The position numbers and the translations under genes are program-made. A stretch of DNA of 64,000 bases from Rhynchospora pubera (taxonomy: Eukaryota > Streptophyta > Magnoliopsida > Poales > Cyperaceae): assembly GCA_028095005.1 (NCBI GenBank), contig CM051459.1:256728229-256792228 (forward strand), written 5' to 3'. Positions 23,270-34,600 of the stretch are shown in pieces. The notes under the pieces were generated by a model that saw only the letters and a list, made by a program, of their open reading frames with translations, searched no databases and was not told the origin of the DNA. How positions within the stretch are numbered: position 1 is the stretch's first letter; every line of letters begins with the position of its first letter.

Positions 23270-26200
23270 ATGCACCAATCTCCGTCTCAGTACAAGCACA
23301 ACCATGCCTCGCTGAGTCGTCTCATTCCCTTCCTCCTCCTCTCTATCCTCCTCTTCTCCGCCGCCTCAGCCCACTCTGGCCACGACGACTCCGACTCCGA
23401 CTCCGACGCCGCCTCCGATGATTCAAAGCCGGACCTCCGATCGAAGGATCTCATCCTCGTCAAGATATACTGCCTCATCATCGTCTTCTTCGGGACCTTC
23501 ATCGGAGGCATCTCCCCTTACTTTCTCAAGTGGAATGAGGCCTTTCTCGTTTTCGGAACGCAATTCGCCGGAGGAGTGTTCCTCGGCACGGCCATGTTGC
23601 ATTTCTTGAGCGACTCGAACGAAACCTTTGAGGATTTGACAACGAAAGAGTATCCTTTGCGTTTATGCTGGCGTGCGCTGGTTTTCTGGTGACTATGCTT
23701 GCTGATTGCCTGATTTCTATGGTGGTGTCGCGTGGAAGGAGCGTGCATGATGTGGAGCAACCTGTTGGCAATGAAAACGGAGGTCAGACAGCCAAAAATA
23801 AATGATTTATTTTTCTATTTGTGCTTTGATTGATTTGTGCTTTAATTTGTGCTTTGAATTTAACGCCGTTTTTTCCCCTTCTCTATTAAACCTTTCCTGC
23901 TTATATTAGAGTAAACTAATTTGATGTACCTATATCTTTTATTGCAGGAACTTTACAAGAAACTAAGCTTGAAGAATTGAATGGAGGCTTAAGCAAACCT
24001 CGTGTGGTGAGTTTACAGTTTCCTTCAAAATAATTTAGAAAACAAAAATTTAATAAATAAAAATCAAGAGATGGTGAAATATGCTTTTATTTTAGAAAAT
24101 AATAGAAATTCTATTTTTTCTTAGCTTGAACTGAAATGTTCCGGAAGTTTAGTAATTAGAAGATATGTCATGCTAATGTTGGCATTCAAATGGAAAAATT
24201 GAAATTGAGTGTGGTTAAAGTGCAAATGAGGTTAATGTTCACACTATCAGGCTGGTACAACTACCACCACAGCTTTGAGAATCTTTTTGCCAAAACAAGT
24301 AAACAGAGTTATGACTTATGAGCAAAGAAAACCAAAAAGGAGGGGAATCTGTGTAAGAGCCACCAATAAAGCATAACTACTTTTACGGATGAACCACCTC
24401 AAATTTTAGAATTCAATAACAAATTAAGATTTGCTTGTTTGCGAGAGGAGTAATGAAATTGTCAACTTCGAATGCAAAGTTTGTGGGCACAGGAACCATC
24501 CTACTACATAACTGTAAAATAGAACCTTTTTGTTTGGGCAGTTAATTGCTATGCTAGGTGTTCTTGAGTCTGTAATATAAATGCATTGGAAATATTTGAA
24601 TACAAACAGGCGTTACTCTTTTAACCGTTACTATTTGATTTTATAATGATTTTTTTTTTGTATCTGTAATGAAACATGAATAGATAATGCATTGATGCCT
24701 GAATGGCATTTTGAGGTCAATTTCAATTCTCTTTATATAGGTTGTTGATGAACAATCAGTTGCGTCTTTGCTCAACAATGCAAGTTCACTAGGAGATAGC
24801 ATTCTCTTAATAGGAGCTTTGTGCTTCCACTCTGTTTTTGAAGGGATAGCAATTGGAGTTTCCGGTAAGTCGTACTCTGTCAAACAATTGGAATTCTCTA
24901 ACAGAGGTAGCAGCATAAAACCCATTATTATTTTTTTTCCAATGGACAATAGAAGTTCCTGTCATAGCAGACTATTCCTCTATCTAATTGTCAAACTAAT
25001 TCTAGATGCTCTTTCTGACTACTATAACGGTGAAAGCTCCTTTGGATGCCTGGGTGTCCACTAACAAAAATTCTATGGTGCATTTCGAATTGAAAGCCAC
25101 CTATATTGTACTGAGTCAAGCTAAGATGTTAACAATCTTAACATTTTCCACTAAGATATTTGAACGGTTATTGTCACATTATTATCATCTCTTCTCAAGT
25201 TGCTGTAAGTTAGACCAAGTATAATTTCCAATTGCATTCCTTTTGCCCAAATCAACCAATGTAATAAATTCAGATCTAAACAAGTATTGTCCTGAATCAA
25301 AAGTCGAACATCCGTCACATTCACATGTGCCTAAGGTAAATTTGTGCCACAGTTTTTGGGAGCTATCAATTAGTCAATTAAAGAAGTACAATTTTTTCAA
25401 AAAAATAAATAAATAAATAAAGAAGTACAAAACTTTAGGAAAAATCTGGTCAGCTGGAAGCTGTTATATGTCCTTGACCTGCTTGTTTATAAGACTTGGA
25501 AGGAATCGGTAAACTACAGAAATTCTTTGCTTGGTATAAATGCACACTGGTACTTCCTGTACCAACTATGCCGATTTCTTGCAATTTAAAAATTGTGTTT
25601 TTCCCCCTTTGTCTGTTTCATTTGCCAATCATAGCCATCATTATTCAGCCTTATCCTTATACTGTAGTATATGCACGTTCTCAGCAGGAAATATTAAAGT
25701 CTAAGCCTTTTATCCCAAACAAGGTTGGGGTAGGCTAGAAATGACACCCCAACCCTGGTCATTTCTTGTATATATGGCTAAGTTTTTACGCTGGCTCGCC
25801 AAGCCTATCGCAAGCATACGGGCTTGAACCTTTGACCTCTTAGAAGAGAGCCAAGTGCTCTTACCACCTGAGCTACTAGACCACACTCAGCAGGAAATAT
25901 TGGTTAGCATTAATTGCTATCACAACTGCTTAAAATTGGTGTTTGAAGTGATTAATCTCATTACCAAACCTGTGCAAATAGGCGCCTTTCTACTGGAAAA
26001 AACTTGATAGACTAAAATGTACCAAACCTTTGCAAATAGCCTTTCTATTGGAATAGAAACCAACACAACGACTTTCCTTTAAGATCTATAAAAATCCTCA
26101 CCATAAACTACTCATATTTGGATATTTCAAATAAAATTTTCAATGTTTTCATCTCAATAAATTTCAAAGTCGCTTGCTCTCATCAATTCTCCAATGATGC

Positions 26201-26630
26201 ACAAAATTTTCCACATTATCAAATCTTGGTTGCAGAAACACAAGGAGACGCATGGAAGGCTCTATGGACAATAAGCCTGCACAAGATCTTTGCAGCCATT
26301 GCTATGGGCATAGCACTTTTGCGCATGCTCCCTAACAGACCGCTCCTCTCCTGTGTCATCTACTCATTCGCCTTTGCTGTCTCAACCCCAATCGGAGTTG
26401 CAATCGGGATCATAATCAATGCCACTGCACAGGGGCCTGTAGCAGACTGGATCTTCGCCATCTCAATGGGTTTTGCGTGCGGGATCTTTATCTATGTCTC
26501 AATTAACCATCTACTTGCCAAGGGGTACAAGCCTCTCAGGGCCTTGAAGATTGACACACCAGTAAATCGGTGGTTGGCTGTGGTCTTGGGGGTTGGCGTT
26601 ATTGCGGTTGTGATGATTTGGGATACTTGA
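23270..26630 (+). CDS. ZIP-family metal transporter, one-base frameshift in exon 1
   Basis: Exons are 23270-23782, 23948-24006, 24741-24864 and 26236-26630, all GT-AG. The total of 1,091 nt is one short of a complete 364-codon frame. In exon 1 the frame breaks at 23656-23658: after TTKEY the expected PFAFMLACAG reading needs one more T in CCTTTGCG. Without it translation stops at 23692. Otherwise the protein is complete: signal peptide (residues about 14-36), Asp/Ser/His-rich N-terminus (HSGHDDSDSDSD), three TM segments, a variable cytosolic loop, TM4 with the metal-site motif HSVFEGIAIG, TM5 with LHKIFAA, and the final MIWDT. It resembles the plant ZIP2/ZIP11 group, which moves Zn2+ or other divalent metals into the cytosol. 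The lesion may be a true mutation or a homopolymer error. A PIF-like element abuts the 5' end and a SINE sits in intron 3. Confidence 0.88.
25696..25885 (-). mobile_element. tRNA-derived SINE (Au-like), antisense in ZIP intron 3
   Basis: On the minus strand it has a tRNA-like head, TAGCTCAGGTGGTAAGAGC (A box) and GGTTCAAGCCC (B box), and the tail CCAACCTTGTTTGGGAT. It is flanked by a perfect 16-bp duplication CTCAGCAGGAAATATT (25680-25695 and 25886-25901). Same family as 10150-10332, with a better-preserved promoter. Confidence 0.93.
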
Positions 26631-26770
26631 GAGTAAAATTATGGGATATTAAAGCGTTTTATTTCTCATAGATTTTTGCTAGAAAAAGTTGATCATGAAG
26701 TTAAATTTTTTACTAGTTTCAAAATGCTTACTAGCTAGTTGCTAATATCCTAGTTTGCGGTGTGCTATGG

Positions 26771-26825
<55 letters not shown>
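26771..26825. repeat. (TA)n microsatellite
   Basis: About 27 TA units. It begins the chain of fold-back elements that runs to 28918; short TA tracts separate most of them. Confidence 0.95.
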
Positions 26826-26828
<3 letters not shown>

Positions 26829-27223
26829 GATGGCTAATGTGCCATAGATGGCACAGAGGGTTCCGTGCCATAGAGTCGTTTTTCGAGATTTAAAATCCAA
26901 ATGCTCAATTCGAACCATTCAAGTTATTCACCACATTAAAATATTCTTGGAGACCAAATTTTACATTTTTTCGAATTTTTTTGCTATTTATTATGATATT
27001 TTTAAAAAACGTTATAATTGGAGTATTTCAGACCCTCCAATTTGAACATATCAAAATAAATACCAAAAAATTTCAAAAAAATGTAAAATTTGGTCTCCAA
27101 TGGTATTTCAATATGGTGATAAATTTGAATGGTTTGGATCGATCGATTGAATTTCGGATCTTAAAAAAATATCTAAAAAAAGATATCTATGGCATTGCCA
27201 TCTATGGCACTTTAGCCCACCTC
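26826..27223. mobile_element. fold-back element FB1
   Basis: About 398 bp, nearly all inverted repeat. The left end GAGGATGGCTAATGTGCC pairs with the right end GGCACTTTAGCCCACCTC. The core holds the pair ACCAAATTTTACATTTTTTC / AAAATGTAAAATTTGGT. TA tracts lie at both edges. No coding capacity; a transcript would form one long hairpin. Confidence 0.85.
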
Positions 27224-27235
27224 TATATATATATA

Positions 27236-27639
27236 GAGTTTCGCTACGGTGAGTCGCGACTCACGGACCCTCCGGTGAGTCGCGACCAATACTCCTAGAT
27301 CTAGATCAAAATGACCGATCCAAACCGTCCAATATGATCTCCCTATTGGAATCTCCATGTAGACCAAATTTTTCTTTTTTTCGAAATTTTGAAGTATTTT
27401 TTTGAAATTTTAGAAAATCGTTAATCTAATTGGTTCTGAACCATTCAAAAATATTAGTTTTTAAAAATCCGAAAAAAATACTTAAAAATTTCGAAAAAAT
27501 AAAAAATTTGGTCTGCACGGAGATTTCAATAGGGAGATCATATTGGACGGTTTGGATCGGTCATTTTGATCTAGATCTAGGAGTATTGGTCGCGACTCAT
27601 CGGAGGGTCCGTGAGTCGCAACTCACCGTAGCTAAACTC
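27236..27639. mobile_element. fold-back element FB2 (GTGAGTCGCGACTCAC type)
   Basis: About 404 bp. Ends GAGTTTCGCTACGGTGAGTC and GACTCACCGTAGCTAAACTC (reading out the other side, with one CGA/CAA difference). Edges are TA tracts. Same family as 28509-28918. The outer part contains an inner palindrome GTGAGTCGCGACTCAC. Confidence 0.88.
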
Positions 27640-27652
27640 TATATATATATAT

Positions 27653-28083
27653 GAGGAGAGTTCCAGTGCCCACATTTTGAATGTCCCCAAATGCCCCAAA
27701 ACACACTTTTTGACTACTTTTACAAAATATAAAATTCAACCTTCGAATCTAAACCGTTGATCTTATTCGATATAACGAGCGATGCATTTTCATATAAGTT
27801 TTATAATTTTTGAAGTTTATTTGATACTTGATCAAGAGGCTAAAATATGAACAGATTAGAATTAATCTATCATATTTAACTACATTCGTTCAATTTTCAA
27901 TCCCTTGATCAAGTATCAAATAAACTTCAAAAATTATAAAACTTATATGAAAATGCATCGCTCGTTATATCGAATAAGATCAACAGTTTGGATTCGAAGT
28001 TTGAATTTTATATTTTGTAAAAGTAGTAAAAAAATGTGTTTTGGGGCATTTGGGGGCATCCAAAATGTGGGCACTGGAACCCT
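27653..28083. mobile_element. fold-back element FB3
   Basis: About 430 bp. The left AGTTCCAGTGCCCACATTTTG pairs with the right CAAAATGTGGGCACTGGAAC. The arms continue inward through AAAATATAAAATTCAA and a GATCAAGTATCAAATAAAC block, so nearly the whole element is self-complementary. It directly abuts FB4. Confidence 0.82.
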
Positions 28084-28486
28084 GAGAGAGATTGGCTAAA
28101 TTATACTCCAGCATATAGATAGTCCGTATGCTGGAGTCGTTTCTCAAAATCTAAAATGCATACAGTCGATCCGAACCTTTCAAATTGTTCTCCATATTGG
28201 AATCTCCTAGGAAACCAAAATTTATATTTTTTCGATTTTTTTTACTATATATTATGCTATTTTAAAAAAAACACTATAAAGGAGTATTTCTGACCATTCA
28301 ATTTGAAAATAGCATAATATATAACAAAAAAATTCGAAAAAATGTAAAATTTGGTCTTGAAGGATATTTTTACGTGGAGAACAATTTGAACGGTTTGGAT
28401 CGACTATTTGAATTTTAGATTTTGAGAAACGACTCTAGCATACGGGTTCAAACCCGTATGCTAGAGTATACTTTAGCCAATCTCTC
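28084..28486. mobile_element. fold-back element FB4
   Basis: About 403 bp. The left GAGAGATTGGCTAAATTATA pairs with the right TATACTTTAGCCAATCTCTC. The inner stem includes a CCGTATGCTGGAGTCGTTTCT / GAAACGACTCTAGCATACGG pair. Its core closely resembles that of FB1 although the ends differ. A CT run and TA tract follow. Confidence 0.85.
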
Positions 28487-28508
28487 TCTCTCTCTATATA
28501 TATATATA

Positions 28509-28915
28509 GAGTTTAGCTACGGTGAGTCGCGACTCATGGACCCTCCGGTGAGTCGCGACTCATACCAATACTCATAGATCTAAATCAAAATGACCGATCC
28601 AAACTGTCCAATATGATCTCCCTATTGAAATCTCCGTTCAAACCAAATTTTTTATTTTTTCGAAATTTTTAAGTATTTTTTTCGGATTTTTAAAAACTGA
28701 TGTTTTTGAATGGTTCAGAACTAATTAGATTGACGATTTTCTAAAATTTCAAAAAAATACTTAAAAATTTCGAAAAAATGAAAAATTTGGTCTATATGGA
28801 GATTTCAATAGGGAGATTATATTGGACGGTTTGGATTGGTCATTTTGATCTAGATCTAGGAATATTGGTCGCGACTCACCGGAGGGTCCGTGAGTCGCGA
28901 CTAACCGTAGCTAAA

Positions 28916-28918
<3 letters not shown>
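28509..28918. mobile_element. fold-back element FB5 (GTGAGTCGCGACTCAC type)
   Basis: About 410 bp, same family and orientation as FB2 with scattered substitutions and a 5-bp insertion (CTCAT) near the left arm. Edges are TA tracts. The right edge runs into a second (TA)n microsatellite. Confidence 0.88.
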
Positions 28919-28959
<41 letters not shown>

Positions 28960-28960
28960 C
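28919..28960. repeat. (TA)n microsatellite
   Basis: About 20 TA units immediately after FB5, closing the fold-back chain before the 3' side of the Ycf33-like gene. Confidence 0.9.
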
Positions 28961-29313
28961 CTTTTTCTATATTATCCTGCCCTGCTTCATGAGTATGAAA
29001 ACTTTTGCATACAAGCATTTACCTAGTTGGGTAAAATTGTAGGCATAGAAGGAATTTGTACTTCTGTATTTGCATATAGCGGCAACATATCTACCAAAGC
29101 TAAAAATCCTTCACTGTAGGCGCATCAGTGCCTTAGATAGGTTTGTCAACTAAATTTATAACAATACATTCTAACATCCAAAACATAAGAGCTCAGCTGA
29201 ATACAAAGGAGAGTATATTACACAATAAAAAGGAAAATCTCCATATGTGCGTGTATGCATTCTGAAACCAAACATCCAAACCTATTTCTAGCTACCAAGC
29301 AACTACTTACAGA

Positions 29314-29904
29314 TTAGTACGCATAATTGTAAGCGAAATCTGAGTTTCCAACCATGGCATTCAAAACCTGTGACACAACAAATCCGCTACCCACGACCAC
29401 AATCAGAATCAGAATTGCTGTAATTGGATTCTTCAGCAAAGCAACAATCGGTTCTAGAACTGTATAGGCCATTCCGGTGCTAACTGTCAGTGCATAAAGC
29501 GCGTACCTTCGCATGTTATCCCAAAATTCTTCCACAAGAGGGCCCTCTGGTCCCAAAGCCAAGGCTTCTCTGTGCCCATCCAATCCTAATACAAGAAATG
29601 CAATGCCGAGAGAGGCACCGCCAATCAGAAACCATCTCGGGATCACATCGGGAAGGTTTTGCATTGTCTCCTCTGTTTCTGGGATTTTGGTTTTGGTTGA
29701 ATTGATCAGCTTTTCAATTTGCACCTCATTGGAGGAATCTAGCAAGGAGGGTTGCTGAGATTGAAGGTTTATGGGTTTTGATTGGGATTGAGAGAGGGAT
29801 TTAGGAGGGGTAAACTGAGCTCGAGTGATGTGAGAGGATTTGAGCAAGTGAAGAGCGGTTCTGGTGTTGAGGTTGGGTTTTACCTGAAATGCATAGAGCT
29901 TCAT
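29314..29904 (-). CDS. Ycf33-like plastid membrane protein, 196 aa
   Basis: A single-exon frame. The N-terminus (MKLYAFQVKPNLNTRTALHL) and the following Ser/Gln/Pro/Lys-rich stretch to about residue 80 look like a chloroplast transit peptide plus linker. Then come a hydrophobic segment (about 88-107, WFLIGGASLGIAFLVLGL), a short linker, EFWDNMRRYALYALTVSTGM, and two more hydrophobic spans ending AILILIVVVGSGFVVSQ. The EFWDN-RY ... LLKNP-TA pattern matches my memory of the Ycf33 family, encoded in cyanobacterial and red-algal plastid genomes and moved to the nucleus in land plants. Its molecular role is not established. It converges on the ZIP gene, with the fold-back chain between the two 3' ends. 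The start is the first ATG and gives a sensible transit peptide. Confidence 0.85.
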   Translation of the reverse strand: MKLYAFQVKPNLNTRTALHLLKSSHITRAQFTPPKSLSQSQSKPINLQSQQPSLLDSSNEVQIEKLINSTKTKIPETEETMQNLPDVIPRWFLIGGASLGIAFLVLGLDGHREALALGPEGPLVEEFWDNMRRYALYALTVSTGMAYTVLEPIVALLKNPITAILILIVVVGSGFVVSQVLNAMVGNSDFAYNYAY

Positions 29905-31674
29905 GGTTTGCTGCTTGCTTTGTTGTGATTGTATGGAACTATCGACTGTGGAAGATAGAAGCGAAGGTGATGTGTTGGATTAGGATAAAATTTTGAGTGT
30001 TTTGGTTTCAGGAAGGGATAGGATTGGGGATCGGTGGTTGCCGAAAATTCAAGTAGACCAAAGGCTATATTAAATGCACAGACCAAAGGCTAACTGTTAA
30101 CCGCTAACATGCCTTAATTTTTCTCAAAAGAGAAAAATATCCGTTTACGTTCTGTTTTGGTAACGGAATGAAATTTTTTTTTTGTTTATGTTCCGTTTCG
30201 TCAAACAAAATATATTTCTGTTTCTATTGATGTTTGGTTTTGTCCTTCAATTTCTATTGATTTCAATCCATTTCTGTCCATCTTGGTGTTCCATTCATTT
30301 TTCAAAACCGAAACTGATTTTCTCTTTTGTTTAACTTACCGTTTGGACGGAAAGGAACGAAAATGTTTGAAACGTAATGAAATTGACTGGTATACTCTTG
30401 AGGTAATTTTGGGTCCAAATATTAAGGCGAGTCCCACTTGGGTCGTTTTGTGGTTTATGGGCTTCACAAGTTCATATTAACACACAATAAGCCTTACAAT
30501 TTTGAAGTCTGCATTGAGTTAGTATATGTTCCAAGATTATTTTGCTGTCAACTGTTCTTAAAAAATGTTGCAAGATTATATCTCCTCACTTGTATGTAAC
30601 AATTTTCAGCGTGGCATCATGAAATGTGAAATAATGCTAAGCTTTTATAAAAATACTTTAAGATCCAAGGAAAAAAGATTTTTTTTAGTATAAATATAAG
30701 AAAATTAGTTAACCATATAAGCCGCATTATCTGAGTGGGATTATACTAGATAATTCGGCCAGTTTAGTATTGTAGATTCCTATTATTCATTAAATTCTTA
30801 AGTCTTAACCGATCTTAACTTCTTCATGTTCTATTAAATCTAAATACAAATACAAGTTCAATAAAATGAATTCTCTTCTAAAATTCACACACGGATTCCA
30901 AAAATTATTGAAAATATATTTTAAAATTTGTATTTTTACCCATTCTGGATGGAATATCATGTTATGGGCATACCTGAGAGTCTTAATTCACCTGGAAAAA
31001 AATAAATTCAAAACTACTCACACTTTTTGACAGAGGACACAAATCAATCATCAATCAAATAAATGAACAAATGAAGTGTACGGTACCATTAGAGTGGCTT
31101 CTGTATACACAAATGGCTACATGGGAAAACTGGACTTGTTTTTCTACTCAAATGACGCAAATAGTCACATGAGAAAGACCACTCTACCCCTCTCGCTTCT
31201 TGACCTCTTTCATCTCTCTCTCTCTCTCTCTTGCATCACTGCTCCCAAGTCCCAGCGGCGCATTCCCTCCCTCTCTCTTTCTCTCTCTCGTCGCTTCCTC
31301 CTCCGCACCTCTCCTAACCTTCTCCTACCTTTCTCAAACTGTGAGAGAGAGAGAGAGAGAGAGCTCTTGCTCATACTTCCTCTCCTCCTTTCCCCTTTTC
31401 TCCTTTCTGCCTTCTCTAAAACCTCTGTTTTCCTTTTCTCCCCCTCTTTGTTACAACAGGCCTATTTCTCCCCCTCTTTAAACCCCTTCTATTTGTTTTA
31501 GTACAAAGCTAGGTGTGACTGACCTGGCTTTCTTAACCTTTTAACAAAGGTTTACAACAAGTTCATGGAGGGTTTCCTGCTGAACCTAAACCCTTTCCGA
31601 TTTAAGCACCCAAAACCCTGAAATCACCAAATTTGTCACTTACGTGGATCTTATAGCTCTTGTTTCCTGCAAAA
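29905..31674. other. intergenic and 5' leader of the BAH-Agenet gene
   Basis: Upstream regions of two divergent genes. From about 31190 the plus strand is a pyrimidine-rich leader with CT repeats (about 31212-31231 and 31262-31290) and a GA repeat at 31343-31363. Such runs are common in plant promoters and 5' UTRs. No other gene is supported. The 30130-30390 part has loosely inverted CGTTTC/GAAACG words but no clear element ends. Confidence 0.5.
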
Positions 31675-34600
31675 ATGGCTGAAAACGCACCGGATTTTGT
31701 GAAATGGAGAGAGGAGTTTGTCTCTCAAGAGAGAGGCAATAGAGTAGTGCATTTCTTTATGGAAGATACCAAAGGGGAGTCTCACCTAGCAGTGGTCGGT
31801 ACTGAGAGGAGCCTCCGACACATGCTCTATGTTGCATCAGAGGACTTCTGCATGGCCCATTTTGGGTTTTTTGACAAGTCGGGGCCCGCGGCGCTTAAAT
31901 GGCGCTCGAGGCGAGAAGCTGTGGATTGGCTTTCATCTCTCACCCCCATGAAAAACTTGCCCAAAAGTAATTTTTTGTAATTTAGTTAATGTCGAAATCA
32001 TTTTTGTTTCTCAAGTTAAAGTAGAGTTCCATGGTTTTAAGATTGAAAATATTGGTAGAAAAAATTATGTGCTAAGGCACACCTTCCAAACAGCGCAATA
32101 AAAAACTGGTACAATTCTGGAGTGTACCAGCAGGTACTAGTTTCATATGGTTGATTCTAATGTTCTTGTAGTTTGGTCTTGTTATGTGCACTCATAAAGG
32201 TAAAGAGAAAATATGGCAATTCCGATGGCTAATCCCAATACATGTCTCCTATATTAGGATTTGAGAAATTTATCATCACTATACATGTCTTCCCCCTAAT
32301 CCGGGAATTTAGAAGCTCTATTTTCAGTAAACTATATTCTTTGTGTGACCCCACAAAGTTATTTAAACAAACTACATAGTTTATTAATAGAAGCAATTTA
32401 AACAAGGCGGGAACTAACGGAGGGTTAAAAAGGTAAATAGGTTACTCATTGAAGCTGTAACATAATATTATTGACATGAAATTTAAATTTCAGGGACTGA
32501 GCTGAAGGGTTTCATTGAGGGCCAAACTGTCTCACCAAGCAAATTAATGGTAATCGACTTATATAAATTCTTCTTTTATTAAATTGTTTAATTGGTTATG
32601 GAATTAATTATTCTAGAATGTGGCCTACAATTTTGAGTATATTTCATGCTCCTGTAGTATCTATGCGGGAAATTTTCTGGCTGAATGAAATTATCTGCCC
32701 TTATGAAATTATTCTCAGCACTACTTTGCAGCAAATTGTGCACTCAATTTTATAGATTACTTTAAATATTTCATCTTATTTTAACAGGATAAGGATGGAG
32801 GATCTGACATAGTATGGTCAGGGGCATTTTGGATATGCGGGAAGCAACTATATCATTATCAAGCATTCTGTCGCAATGGCACAACTATATCAGTAAGCAC
32901 TTTCCATAAATTTTTGCCCATTTAAACTAGTGATAATCACAATAGTGAATCATTGTGCATTATAATTAAATCTCGCATTTAACCACACACAAATACTGCA
33001 AGTGCATGCTCAACACGTGTCATCAGCATTGCCTCTGTATCTAGTCTTTATTTATTGTGGGTTACGAAAGTGATTTCTTCCACATTCCCCATCCCCCTTC
33101 CCCAACCCTTGTTTAGTCCATCCGCATGAAGAGTAAAATACAACTAAACCTTTTGTTCCAAACAAGTTGGGGTAGGCAGCACGGAGAGTAAAATCTCAAA
33201 CACAAATCACTTTTCTTGGGTAGACGGTTTGTGAGGCTATCATCATGGCTAGATCTCCTGCTTGGCCATTGAAGGTAATTTGCAAAAGAGAAAGGGGGAA
33301 AAACGGGAAGGAAAAGAGGTGTCAAATTTTGAGGATTTCGTAATTTTGCAAAAACTACGAAATTTTCCATGGAACTTTTGTTAATCCAAATCCAACCTCT
33401 AAATATCCGATCGTATGAAATTTGATAATTAAAAATATTGTTGCTCCATATTTGTTATTTGTTATTTTTCTTTTTTTACCAAATTAACCTCCTATGGTGC
33501 CTGCAGGCTCATTCTTTCGCGCTGATCATGTCAGAAGAAGAAACCCGTTATCTAGCCTATTTGGAAGACATGTACGAGGACAAAAAGGGGCAAAAGAAGG
33601 TTAAAGTCCGTTGGTTTCACCAAAACCGAGAATTTGCATGCCCCATACCTCCTCCGGCCCCACATCCTAGTGAGGTTTTCATCACCCCTTATTCTCAGGT
33701 AATTTTTTTTTCCCTCTTCGTCTTTTGGTTGTCGAAGTGAGATTTAGCAGGATTAAGGCTTAATTGAGCTCAGAGCCAGTATACAACTTAGTTCTTGCAA
33801 AAAAAAAAAAAGAACTAACAGATTGGTGAATAAACTAAGCAGTACTGAAAGTATTCAGTTGGGGCTGGTTTCTTTCTTTTTAGACAACAAGGGTGAGCTT
33901 AGTCAGAGCTACAAATGAAAATTTTCTCTGGGGTCTGACCCACTTGTTTTGTTCATTACACCCAACTAGATCATTAAATTCTGTGTCTTTGATAAGCACT
34001 TTGTTATCATATCACTTCTCTACCTTTCCCTACATGGAATCTAGTTTCGTCACTTCTTGTGGTACTCCTGATACTCTACCTTCCTACTTTTAGACTTTAT
34101 TTGATTGCGTATATTAGATCATAGGTAGGAGTTAGAGAAAGGAGTTGATTTACTTTGCTGGAACTTTCTGTTTGTTTCTTAGATTGTTATGTAGTGTAGG
34201 ATGAAAATATTAACCTAAGCTTCCCTTTAAAATCCTTAATACTTTCTAGAGATTGGTACATAGAGGAATACAAAGCTATTAAAATTTTATTTTGACTTAT
34301 CCTTCATGTTCAGTTATAGGCATACTTCCTTGCTCTGAACTTCCTGTGTTAATCTTGCATTAACCTTTTGTCCTTTTATTCCCCCCTTTCTTATACTTTC
34401 TCCTCTAAGAGATTGGCGCATAGAGGAGGAGATAGAAAGATATACTTTTGGTTGTTGTGCTCTCTTACAACCTTTTCTTTCAGCTTTCAGTTTAAACTTC
34501 TATTATGGGCATGTTTGCCAATACCAAGAGTTTCACGCTGGTAGCAACAGATTGGTTAGCTGGAAAAAATTGACCCAAAAAAACTTGATTGCAGGTGATA

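Noticed and set aside
30125..30395. Possible fold-back element with CGTTTC/GAAACG words
   Set aside because: Inverted matches are short and scattered and no target duplication was found.
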